Shown here: piece after piece, positions 33,727 through 41,252 of the stretch | Position numbering within the stretch: position 1 is the first letter of the stretch | Layout: every line of letters starts with the position of its first letter | From: JAVBPP01 sp031549535 | GTDB taxonomy: Bacteria > Bacillota > Clostridia > Oscillospirales > Acutalibacteraceae | DNA: 59,261 nucleotides | Direction: 5' to 3' | NCBI GenBank assembly: GCA_031549535.1 | Contig: JAVBPP010000004.1 | Location: 1-59,261 of the forward strand | Notes under the pieces: model-generated | What the model saw: the letters and a program-made list of their open reading frames with translations, nothing else | The model's database searches: none | What the model was told of the DNA's origin: nothing | Made by a program: the position numbers and the translations under genes

Positions 33727-36700
33727 CTATTTACTGCCGGACAGAACCTTGCGAATTCCGTAATAGATGTCGCCGTACTGGAACGCGAAGGAGCCCCAGC
33801 GCGTTTCAATCAAAAAGGATTTGTCCCGGTCAATTACCTTATCTATCATTTTTTCCACAAAGGACGGGCTGGAATAGCGTTTTTCATGCTTGTTAAGCAC
33901 ATCCACAAACGGGCGTTTTTCCTGCGACTCATAGGGCTCACTCACAAAGCGCAGCGGCAGGGTCTCCTGCGTTGCCGTTACGGCAAAGAGCAAAATATTG
34001 CGGTTGTTCGGCAGGGTAAACGTTTTTGCGCCCTCCGGCACGGCAAAGCTGTATTTGAACAAATACAGCTGTTTGGCCACTCGATCCGTCATGGCGCTGT
34101 GAGCATGTGTGGCGGTAAAGGCCAGGGTGTCGCGCTTGAGGTAGCCCGTTATCTGCATGCCGGGCAAATCCCATGCGCCGATGGCCTGTGTCATGCACTG
34201 CACGCGAAGACTCTGCGGCTTGCCGTCGAAGCAAAGCTCCGCATGCGTATCCTGCCCGAGCGCACAGGCCAGCAGATGAATTTCCTTGGCATCCGCCGGA
34301 ATCCCCAGTCGCTGCCCGCCGCAGGCCAGGGCGTTTTTCTGCCCCTGTGCAATGCTGAATTCCACGCCGCCGGAAAGAATCGTCTGCGGCATAATTTCAC
34401 GCGGGAACGAAAGGTTGGCGGGGGTTGTCGCCTTGCTGCGCTCGTTGTTCGCCGTGATAGCCACGGTGGAATATTCTATGGGCAGCGCGGTCTGCCGCGG
34501 CAACACAGCGCGCTGCACGCCCTGTAACGTAAGGGCAAAGGTCTTGGGTTCATAGGGGCTTAAATCAAAGACCAATTCCCCATCCTCCAGGGTTGCTTCG
34601 CCGCGGTACTCCTCGTCCGCAAACAATTCGCGCGCCGCAACAATACCCGCTGCGATAGCAAAACGCACCTGCGTCTGCTCCGCGCCGTGCGCCTCCTGGA
34701 AGCGCACTACCAGCTCCTCACTGTTTTCCGCCTGCTTTAAACAACGCAGCAAAACGCTTTCCCTGTCTAAACGGGCGAAGGAAACGCTTGCGCCGAGCTG
34801 CCCCGCATGTGTGGGGGCAGTGAAGCACTGCAGCGGCTGTTGAAAGTTCACGGCCTGGTTTTGTGTGCCGTTGCGCCAGTCACCCTGGTGCACATATACA
34901 CCGAAGCCAAAGCGGTTTAGGCCAAAGTCCATAATATGCTGGGCACATTCCCAGCGGTAGCTGGATTTAGGGGTCTGCACAACCGTTAGGCGCAAGGTGG
35001 CCGCGTCCGGCTTATCCCAGCCCGCGCGGGAGTCGCTAAATAAGCTTACGCCCCAGCCGGTGTCCTCTTCCTCTTCCTCTTGATCCGCCCAAATCTGAGC
35101 CGGAACCTCATAAAGCTTTTCGGTATTGACCCCGCGCCGGATTGTTCCGAGGCCGATATCATAGGTCGCCTGCTCATTGGCGCAGGCCAGCGGATATTCC
35201 ACCTTCAACATGCTCTGTGCACAGTACCAATCCACTTCGTTTTCTACGCGCAAAAAACGGCTGTATGTATCCAAGGAAAGCAACTGTGTAAAGCTGGTCT
35301 TTCGCCCGCTCTTCATCAACTCCAAGCGCAGCTCCAATACCACCCGCGCCGCACCCTGTTCCAGGATTCGGGAGCTAACGAGCCGCGGCGTTTCCTTCTT
35401 TTCGCGCATAACATCGGCATATTGAATCTCCCAAGCCGGCCAGGTTTTGGTCAAAAGATTGTCAATCACTGTCAGCCGTATCGGCGCACGCAGCGCCTCT
35501 TTTCCTGCGGCTTTATCATAAACACTGCTGATTTGACCCTGTGCGTCCAGTTCTATGCGCACAAACGCGTTTTCAAGGCTTGTTGCGGTAATGGTGAGTT
35601 TGCGTTCACCCGCATAGGGCTGCTGCGCAGGCTGCACATCAAACACTGCATAGCCCACGGAGGGCACTTCGGCGCAGAAGGTGATGTCCGCTTTGCCGTC
35701 CTTCACAAAGTTGAGCTGAGAGGGCAGTTCCCGGCCGCTGGCATCTCGCACACAAACAGCCCGCTGCGTATAGAGCCAGTCCAGTGTGATATGTACACTC
35801 TCGTTCCGTGTTTGAACCGCCTGCACGGGATTGCTGACGATTACGGCAATGCCCTGCACAAAGGAGCTGTTCATCTGTGACGCAACAGCCTGGCTTGCCG
35901 CGCGGTACTCCTCGGCAAATTGGTTCATAGACTGCACATAATCATTCCAGTTGCGCTGATAGCAGCGCTGGAAGGAGGTGCCGGTGATATCATCATGGAA
36001 TTGATGCGCAATAAAACGCTTCCACGCACGTTCCATATTCTGCTTGGGGTATTCCGCCTGCGTGAAAAAGCTGGCCATGCTCGCGCTGCGCTCGGCCGCA
36101 TCCGCCAACTGTTCACAGCGGCGGTTCCAGCGCTTGCCGACGGCGCGGGAGGTATAGCTGCCCACACCATGCGCGGTTAACAGCAGCTCGTCATTCCATA
36201 CGGGCAGGCTATCCTGCTGCTCCTGCGGCAAGCCACGCATATCCGCAAACAATTGGCCGGGGCTGGTGGATACCACATCAATTGCGCTGCTCGCATTCCC
36301 CGCTTGTTCCCGCATCACCGTACGCACGGAGCGCTTACTGGGTGACCCGCCGCGGTCACCGACGCCGTGGAACACATTTGTCATCGGCAAGTTAAATTCC
36401 CGCAAATTTTGTTCCAGTTTGCCCTTAATGCCGGCATCTTCCCGCACCTGTTTCAAATTGCTTCCATAGGGTCCGGGGCGCAGGCTGGCATAAATAAAGC
36501 TGCCGTCTACGCCATACCATTTACCCAACTCAAACGGAATCCCATAGGCAGAACTCCAGGTGAGTTTTTGCGTTGAAAAGCCATGGAGGTTCGCATGCGC
36601 CGCAACAGAGGGCAGCGCCCAGCCGAAGCCGAAGCAATCCGGCAGAAAAATATCATCGCAGGGTTTGCCAAACTGCTTGCGAAAGTAATCGTTTCCATAC

Positions 36701-37023
36701 AAAATATTGCGAAACAGCGCCTCCGGCGAGGGTGTATTGACATCCCCGTTTTCATAGGAGCTGCCCGTGGGCACCCAGTTCCCTTTTTCAACGTAATAGC
36801 GCAGCTTTTCAAAAAGCTGGGGATAATATTCTTCCATCAACTCATAACGGTAGCTGCCCTCAAAATTGAACACATAATCCGGGAACGCCTCAAAAAGGGC
36901 AAAATTCTTCTTCAGCGTCTGCGGAATATACTTCATAATGGTGGTTTCCAAATCCCAGAGCCAGGATGTATCCAAATGTGCGGTGGCTACCGTATATACG
37001 CGTGGCTTCTGCTCTGCCGGCAT
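33727..37023 (-). CDS. Alpha-mannosidase, glycoside hydrolase family 38
   Basis: A 1098-residue retaining mannosidase. The catalytic alpha/beta domain holds zinc ligands H16 and D18 in TAHLDTSWLW and the nucleophile D129 in FLPDCFGFGWALP. The conserved HQFHDDITGTS provides a further zinc histidine. Large beta-sandwich domains occupy about 450-1098. It has no signal peptide, so it trims alpha-mannosides inside the cell or in lysate. GAGGAGG lies about eight bases before the ATG. It is the last gene of an operon with a GPH symporter and a lipoprotein, suggesting uptake and breakdown of mannose-containing N-glycan fragments; that substrate assignment is inference. Confidence 0.92.
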   Translation of the reverse strand: MPAEQKPRVYTVATAHLDTSWLWDLETTIMKYIPQTLKKNFALFEAFPDYVFNFEGSYRYELMEEYYPQLFEKLRYYVEKGNWVPTGSSYENGDVNTPSPEALFRNILYGNDYFRKQFGKPCDDIFLPDCFGFGWALPSVAAHANLHGFSTQKLTWSSAYGIPFELGKWYGVDGSFIYASLRPGPYGSNLKQVREDAGIKGKLEQNLREFNLPMTNVFHGVGDRGGSPSKRSVRTVMREQAGNASSAIDVVSTSPGQLFADMRGLPQEQQDSLPVWNDELLLTAHGVGSYTSRAVGKRWNRRCEQLADAAERSASMASFFTQAEYPKQNMERAWKRFIAHQFHDDITGTSFQRCYQRNWNDYVQSMNQFAEEYRAASQAVASQMNSSFVQGIAVIVSNPVQAVQTRNESVHITLDWLYTQRAVCVRDASGRELPSQLNFVKDGKADITFCAEVPSVGYAVFDVQPAQQPYAGERKLTITATSLENAFVRIELDAQGQISSVYDKAAGKEALRAPIRLTVIDNLLTKTWPAWEIQYADVMREKKETPRLVSSRILEQGAARVVLELRLELMKSGRKTSFTQLLSLDTYSRFLRVENEVDWYCAQSMLKVEYPLACANEQATYDIGLGTIRRGVNTEKLYEVPAQIWADQEEEEEDTGWGVSLFSDSRAGWDKPDAATLRLTVVQTPKSSYRWECAQHIMDFGLNRFGFGVYVHQGDWRNGTQNQAVNFQQPLQCFTAPTHAGQLGASVSFARLDRESVLLRCLKQAENSEELVVRFQEAHGAEQTQVRFAIAAGIVAARELFADEEYRGEATLEDGELVFDLSPYEPKTFALTLQGVQRAVLPRQTALPIEYSTVAITANNERSKATTPANLSFPREIMPQTILSGGVEFSIAQGQKNALACGGQRLGIPADAKEIHLLACALGQDTHAELCFDGKPQSLRVQCMTQAIGAWDLPGMQITGYLKRDTLAFTATHAHSAMTDRVAKQLYLFKYSFAVPEGAKTFTLPNNRNILLFAVTATQETLPLRFVSEPYESQEKRPFVDVLNKHEKRYSSPSFVEKMIDKVIDRDKSFLIETRWGSFAFQYGDIYYGIRKVLSGSK

Positions 37024-37047
37024 GGCGAACGCCTCCTCATTGTTATT

Positions 37048-37905
37048 TTAATCACCGAGCCATCCCCACTCGATAGTTAATTCATGATCCAACTTTCCAC
37101 CGGCGGAGGAGGGAACCCATTTGTAGCCGAGTTTGACGGCATTCTCCTGGGCGCCGATGCGAATACGCTCCATTTTTTTTGCATTGTAAAACACATAGTC
37201 GCCGATTTCCTGTATCGTGCCCGGAATCGTGACCTCTGTGAGCAGCTCGCAGCCCAGCAGCGCATCGTTCCCGATAGTTTGAATGCTGTTGCCCAAATCC
37301 AGCGCAATCAGGTTTGTCATTTTATGAAAGGCGCGCTCTTCGATAACTGTAACGCTGTCCAGCAAGGTCAGCTTTTCAATGCCGTAGCAATGATAAAACG
37401 CACAGTGACCAATGGTTTTTGTTCCCTCCGGCACGGTGTAGCTCACCATTTTGAGCAGCTTGCCGTCCTTGTTGTATTCTGCCTCGCAGGCGTTGGGATA
37501 GGTCAGAAGCTTTGTTTTATCCTTGGTAAACAGTACCTTATCCACCGTGCAGTAATTGGGATTCTCCGGATCCACCACGATTTCTTTCAGGTGAATATTG
37601 CGGGTAATACCCCAGGGATCAATACTGGTAATGTTTTTGCCAATGACAATTTTCTCCAGGGAATCTGCGGAGTTAATAGCTAACCTACCGATAGCTGTCA
37701 CCGGTTTATCTTGAAATGTGTCAGGAATCACAAGCTCTGTTTGGCTGGTGGTGTCCGTATAAAACACCAGAGTATAGCTTCTTTTGTCTTCGTTTAGAAC
37801 AAATTCCATGCTGCCCTGCTTTTCGCGGCGCGAGCAGGAGCTAAGACTCAGAGCAAGAAGAACAAAGGCGGCAGCTAATGCGAATAATCTTTTTCTCATA
37901 TTCAT
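37048..37905 (-). CDS. Leucine-rich-repeat (BspA-like) lipoprotein
   Basis: A 285-residue lipoprotein; the signal peptide ends in LSSC with the lipidated cysteine at residue 24. The mature part contains BspA/LRR_5-type repeats, for example the units around SVTVIEERAFHKMTNLIALDLG and SIQTIGNDALLGCELLTEVTIP. These proteins present a repeat surface outside the cell for binding proteins or glycans. It overlaps the symporter gene by ATGA and precedes the GH38 gene by 24 bases. A second ATG two codons later (37899) has better spacing from the GGGGAGG site. An LRR lipoprotein cotranscribed with a sugar symporter is uncommon. Confidence 0.82.
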   Translation of the reverse strand: MNMRKRLFALAAAFVLLALSLSSCSRREKQGSMEFVLNEDKRSYTLVFYTDTTSQTELVIPDTFQDKPVTAIGRLAINSADSLEKIVIGKNITSIDPWGITRNIHLKEIVVDPENPNYCTVDKVLFTKDKTKLLTYPNACEAEYNKDGKLLKMVSYTVPEGTKTIGHCAFYHCYGIEKLTLLDSVTVIEERAFHKMTNLIALDLGNSIQTIGNDALLGCELLTEVTIPGTIQEIGDYVFYNAKKMERIRIGAQENAVKLGYKWVPSSAGGKLDHELTIEWGWLGD

Positions 37906-39596
37906 GCATCCTCCCCGTCATGCAGCGCCTCTGTCAGCGCGGCCTTATCCGCTTCTTCGGCGCGGGCACGCAAATCGGCCCCGATGCGCTCCATTTTATC
38001 CGGTGTCAGGTCATAGAAAATATAGGGGATTAGCGTTGCCAGCATACCGAAAATGGAAATAATGATATGTACATTGATAATCTGGTTGCGAATCACCGGA
38101 TCGAACATGATGTCCCAGTCGCGCACCAGGCCGAACATCTTCAGAATATAAGGCGTTACAAAGCCGAGCAGCATACTCACCGGCGTGGTAAAGTAGCCGA
38201 ACAGGCCCATGCTGGCCTCCAAGCGCTCTCCACTCTTCCATTGCTGATAGTCCCAGATATCCGGCCCCATAGAGCCGGTAATCACGCTTTCTGCGCCGCC
38301 AAACAGGGAGTGCAGCAGACCGAAGCCGAGGAAAATTGCAACCTTGGTTATATCGTTGGGCACAAACAGAATGACAATGGCCAAAAGGCGCAGCAACGTT
38401 TTAATCCCTTTAAGCACCAGCACCGCCTGGCGTTTGCTGTAACGGCGGGTCAGCCAGGGGGCGAGCAGATTACCGGGCGTGTTGGGCAAATAAGAAATAT
38501 TCAGCAGAATGCCCATGAGCCATTCCATACGCGTGCCATAGAGCATAATCCAGCCAAACATGCCGTCACCCATGCTGCCAAAGCCGCCAAATAAATCTGA
38601 AATGTTGCGAATCCAAAGATATTTATTGGAAAAGACCTCTTTGGCCGCTTTGCGCATATTTACTTTTGGTTTGAAATCTTTTGGCCGAACAACGCGTTCC
38701 TTTGCCCTGATAATCAAGAAGCTTTCCACCAGGCCAAAGCCTCCGATGATGGGAATCATATACCGATACGCCGCAATGTTCAGCTGCCCGCCGAACGCTT
38801 GCGCAATAATGGGAAAAATAATGCCGTAGATGGAGCGCAGCAACCCAAGCATCATGGGCATGATGGCGTATATTTTGGTACGCTCCTGTGAATTTGGCGT
38901 AATTACACCCTGCAGGTTGCCGATATTGCCGGTATAAGGGCCACTGAACGACCCAATCAGGTTCGTTGTGATATGTACCAACAGCAGCAGAGAGGAATAG
39001 TTCATTTCTTTGTAGGGGATAAACGTAAACGCCGTGGCCAGGAGCAAGCTCGGAAGGCCAAATAAAACTAAAAATGGTTTGAATTTGCCGTAACGTTTCC
39101 CGAACAACTTTAGGGTATAAAGGTTGAGATAATTACCGAATACAGTGAAAACCAGCTTAACTGCAATATGCTTGAACATATCGCGCAAAACGCCATCGAA
39201 GCGCGTTGACGGCATAATCCAGAGCAACACACTGGCCGCAAGCATGCCGCCAAACAGCAGATGTAACGTTCGCATAGTCTTTTTGGGCAGAACGCCCATG
39301 TTATCCGTAATCAGCGGACCGAGCGGCATAAAGAGATACCCCATGATTGTGCCGATGATGGAAATCACATAGACATCGCGGATACCGATGCCGAAAATCA
39401 TGCCGACTACGGTTGCTGTTCCGGAAAACGTAAGCGCCGCCATGACATCGCCGAGCGCCGCGTTACCCATTGCACCGCCGCCCAGGCAGAGCAACTCCTT
39501 AATGGAGACATACTCCCCCTCCTTCGGCGTGTTCCAGTGCGCGCGAACATTGCCCAAAAAGCCGGAGAGCTTTTCTCTGACATTCACTTTTGCCAT
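37902..39596 (-). CDS. GPH-family (MelB-like) sugar:cation symporter
   Basis: A 564-residue MFS_2/GPH transporter with about twelve membrane helices, longer than the usual 450-500 residues because of an N-terminal cytoplasmic stretch (1-35) and a C-terminal tail. Family features include the FGKRYGKFKPFLVLFGLPSLLL cytoplasmic loop, which corresponds to the GKFRPY region, and the central loop after residue 300. Such proteins import glycosides or hexuronides with Na+ or H+. GGGAGGAG precedes the ATG. It opens the operon with the LRR lipoprotein and GH38 mannosidase and so likely carries a mannoside. Confidence 0.83.
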   Translation of the reverse strand: MAKVNVREKLSGFLGNVRAHWNTPKEGEYVSIKELLCLGGGAMGNAALGDVMAALTFSGTATVVGMIFGIGIRDVYVISIIGTIMGYLFMPLGPLITDNMGVLPKKTMRTLHLLFGGMLAASVLLWIMPSTRFDGVLRDMFKHIAVKLVFTVFGNYLNLYTLKLFGKRYGKFKPFLVLFGLPSLLLATAFTFIPYKEMNYSSLLLLVHITTNLIGSFSGPYTGNIGNLQGVITPNSQERTKIYAIMPMMLGLLRSIYGIIFPIIAQAFGGQLNIAAYRYMIPIIGGFGLVESFLIIRAKERVVRPKDFKPKVNMRKAAKEVFSNKYLWIRNISDLFGGFGSMGDGMFGWIMLYGTRMEWLMGILLNISYLPNTPGNLLAPWLTRRYSKRQAVLVLKGIKTLLRLLAIVILFVPNDITKVAIFLGFGLLHSLFGGAESVITGSMGPDIWDYQQWKSGERLEASMGLFGYFTTPVSMLLGFVTPYILKMFGLVRDWDIMFDPVIRNQIINVHIIISIFGMLATLIPYIFYDLTPDKMERIGADLRARAEEADKAALTEALHDGEDA

Positions 39597-39647
39597 AATC
39601 TCCTCCCAATTTCAGACTAGCCTTGTGCCATTTGTACAGCTATTTGC

Positions 39648-39676
39648 AGTTTAGCACATGCGTTACGGCAATGCAA
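39648..39676 (-). promoter_or_regulatory. Promoter for the symporter-mannosidase operon
   Basis: On the minus strand, TTGCAT (39676-39671), a 17-base spacer, TAAACT (39653-39648), 51 bases before the symporter ATG. Confidence 0.65.
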
Positions 39677-39717
39677 GTGAATTATCCAATCCAACTTGTC
39701 AGCTTTCTGTTATTTTT

Positions 39718-39737
39718 TTGTAACTTATTTGTAACTT
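39718..39737 (+). promoter_or_regulatory. Direct-repeat operator candidate of the GntR gene
   Basis: TTGTAACTT occurs at 39718-39726 and 39729-39737, 11 bases apart (one helical turn), the second copy overlapping the -35 of the regulator's promoter. A third copy lies before the ABC genes at 40244-40252. The pattern suggests autorepression by the GntR protein. Confidence 0.55.
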
Positions 39738-39764
39738 GACATTACTGCAGAAAGGGAATATGAT
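39736..39764 (+). promoter_or_regulatory. Sigma-70 promoter of the GntR gene
   Basis: A perfect TTGACA (39736-39741), a 17-base spacer and TATGAT (39759-39764). Confidence 0.8.
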
Positions 39765-39836
39765 AGCAGCAAGAAGAACTGTGCTATGTGGTATAGCCCG
39801 GTAGAACACGGACGGCACAGAGAAAGGAGGATGCGG

Positions 39837-40238
39837 TTGCTTATTATCGATAAGAACAATCCGCTTGCGTATTACAAACAGATTCAAGAGCAGCTGATGC
39901 TGCTCATTCGCTTGAATGTTTATCCCCCGCACGCGCGCCTGCCCTCTATCCGTGAGGTAGCCGCCGGCAGCCATATTAACATCAACACGGTGAAAAAGGC
40001 CTTTGCGGAACTGGAGACTCTGGGCATTATTTACACCGTCAGCGGCAAGGGCTGTTTTGTGAGTGAGCAGGCAATGGAGAGCGATATTCTGATTCAAAGC
40101 AGCCTGCAGCAGTTGGAACAGGCGTTGTATTCCGCGGCGGCAAAGGGCATCCCGCTCGCCCGCGTAACCGAGCTCACCACGCAGGTCTATCGTGAGCAGG
40201 AGCAAATGAAGCACAATAAAACCGTGGAGAGTTCTTAA
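39837..40238 (+). CDS. YtrA-type GntR transcriptional regulator
   Basis: A 133-residue regulator with an N-terminal winged helix (LPSIREVAAGSHININTVKKAF is the recognition region) and only a short helical tail for dimerisation, the YtrA subfamily pattern. Such regulators normally repress their own promoter and adjoining ABC transporter genes. TTG 39837 is chosen because AAAGGAGG ends seven bases before it; an ATG at 39831 directly abuts the ribosome site. An ABC ATPase and membrane subunit follow. Confidence 0.87.
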   Translation: MLIIDKNNPLAYYKQIQEQLMLLIRLNVYPPHARLPSIREVAAGSHININTVKKAFAELETLGIIYTVSGKGCFVSEQAMESDILIQSSLQQLEQALYSAAAKGIPLARVTELTTQVYREQEQMKHNKTVESS

Positions 40239-40243
40239 GAGTT

Positions 40244-40252
40244 TTGTAACTT
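40244..40252 (+). promoter_or_regulatory. Third TTGTAACTT operator candidate
   Basis: The same nonamer as at 39718 and 39729 lies six bases after the GntR stop and 14 bases before the -35 of the ABC promoter. Confidence 0.45.
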
Positions 40253-40265
40253 TTTGGAAGCTGTA

Positions 40266-40293
40266 TTGTAAAAAAACAATGGTTTACTATAAC
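40266..40293 (+). promoter_or_regulatory. Possible second promoter for the ABC genes
   Basis: TTGTAA (40266-40271), a 16-base spacer and TATAAC (40288-40293), 30 bases before the ATPase start. Confidence 0.5.
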
Positions 40294-40322
40294 TGAGATC
40301 AAACGGAAAGGTAAGGGATAAC

Positions 40323-41222
40323 ATGATCGACATCAACGGAATCACCAAGCGGTTCGGAGACTTCACCGCGATTCAAAACCTCTCCATCCATGTGGACAGT
40401 GGCTCCATCTATGGCCTTGTGGGCTACAACGGCGCGGGAAAAACTACGCTGTTGAAAACGGTTTCCGGCGTGTATAAGCCAGAGGAGGGCGAGGTGCGCA
40501 TGTTTGGCAAACCGGTTTACAACAACGCGGCAGTCAAGCAAAACATTTTTTATGTGCCGGACGATTTGTATTTTGAGCCATACACTACACTGGAAAAAAT
40601 GGCGAAATTCTACAACGGATATTATCCAAATTTTAACTGGAACACCTTTTTGAAGTTGCTTGAGGTATTCGGCCTTGAAAAAAACAAGCGCGTGAACGGC
40701 TTTTCCAAGGGCATGCAGCGGCAGGGTGAAATGATACTTGGCATGGCCACCCAACCGCAGGTGCTGTTGCTGGACGAGAGCTTTGACGGCCTTGACCCGG
40801 CAAAGCGCAACCTGATGAAGAGCATGCTCATGGAATATGTAGCGGAACGCAATTGCGCCGTTATCATCTCCTCACACAACCTGCATGAACTGGCGGATTT
40901 ATGTGACCGCATCGGCTTGATAAACGGCAAGCAGATTGTGCTGGATTGTTCCGTGGACGAAATGAGCGGCAGCCGCTGCAAGTTCCGCCTGGTATTTGAC
41001 CGGGAGATGACGCCGGAGGATTTTGCCGCCTTTACGCTGAAACGTTTTTTGAAGGACGGCAATATCATTACCTTAAGCGCACAGGGCGATATGGATGAAA
41101 CGGAGCAGAAGCTGCGTGCGCTGAACCCGCTTTCTCTGGAGCGGTTCCCGCTCTCGCTCGAGGAGATTTTCCTGGAGGAGATGGAGGGCTCGGACTATGA
41201 CTTTAAAGAGATATTCCAATAA
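40323..41222 (+). CDS. ABC transporter ATP-binding protein
   Basis: A 299-residue ABC ATPase of the YtrB/CcmA-like type. Walker A is GYNGAGKTT, the signature is the variant FSKGMQRQ, and Walker B is VLLLDESFDGLDP, followed by the switch histidine in SSHNLHEL. The C-terminal 90 residues form the short regulatory domain typical of export-type ABC proteins. It lies between a YtrA-type regulator and a large membrane protein. The family usually handles antimicrobial or envelope stress; that is inference. Confidence 0.92.
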   Translation: MIDINGITKRFGDFTAIQNLSIHVDSGSIYGLVGYNGAGKTTLLKTVSGVYKPEEGEVRMFGKPVYNNAAVKQNIFYVPDDLYFEPYTTLEKMAKFYNGYYPNFNWNTFLKLLEVFGLEKNKRVNGFSKGMQRQGEMILGMATQPQVLLLDESFDGLDPAKRNLMKSMLMEYVAERNCAVIISSHNLHELADLCDRIGLINGKQIVLDCSVDEMSGSRCKFRLVFDREMTPEDFAAFTLKRFLKDGNIITLSAQGDMDETEQKLRALNPLSLERFPLSLEEIFLEEMEGSDYDFKEIFQ

Positions 41223-41252
41223 GAAGAAACGAAAGGCAGGAGGATATTCGCT

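Noticed and set aside
33673..34527. Open frame of 284 codons on the plus strand, antisense to the mannosidase
   Set aside because: The GH38 gene on the other strand is certain. This frame starts inside its terminator and shows no domain.
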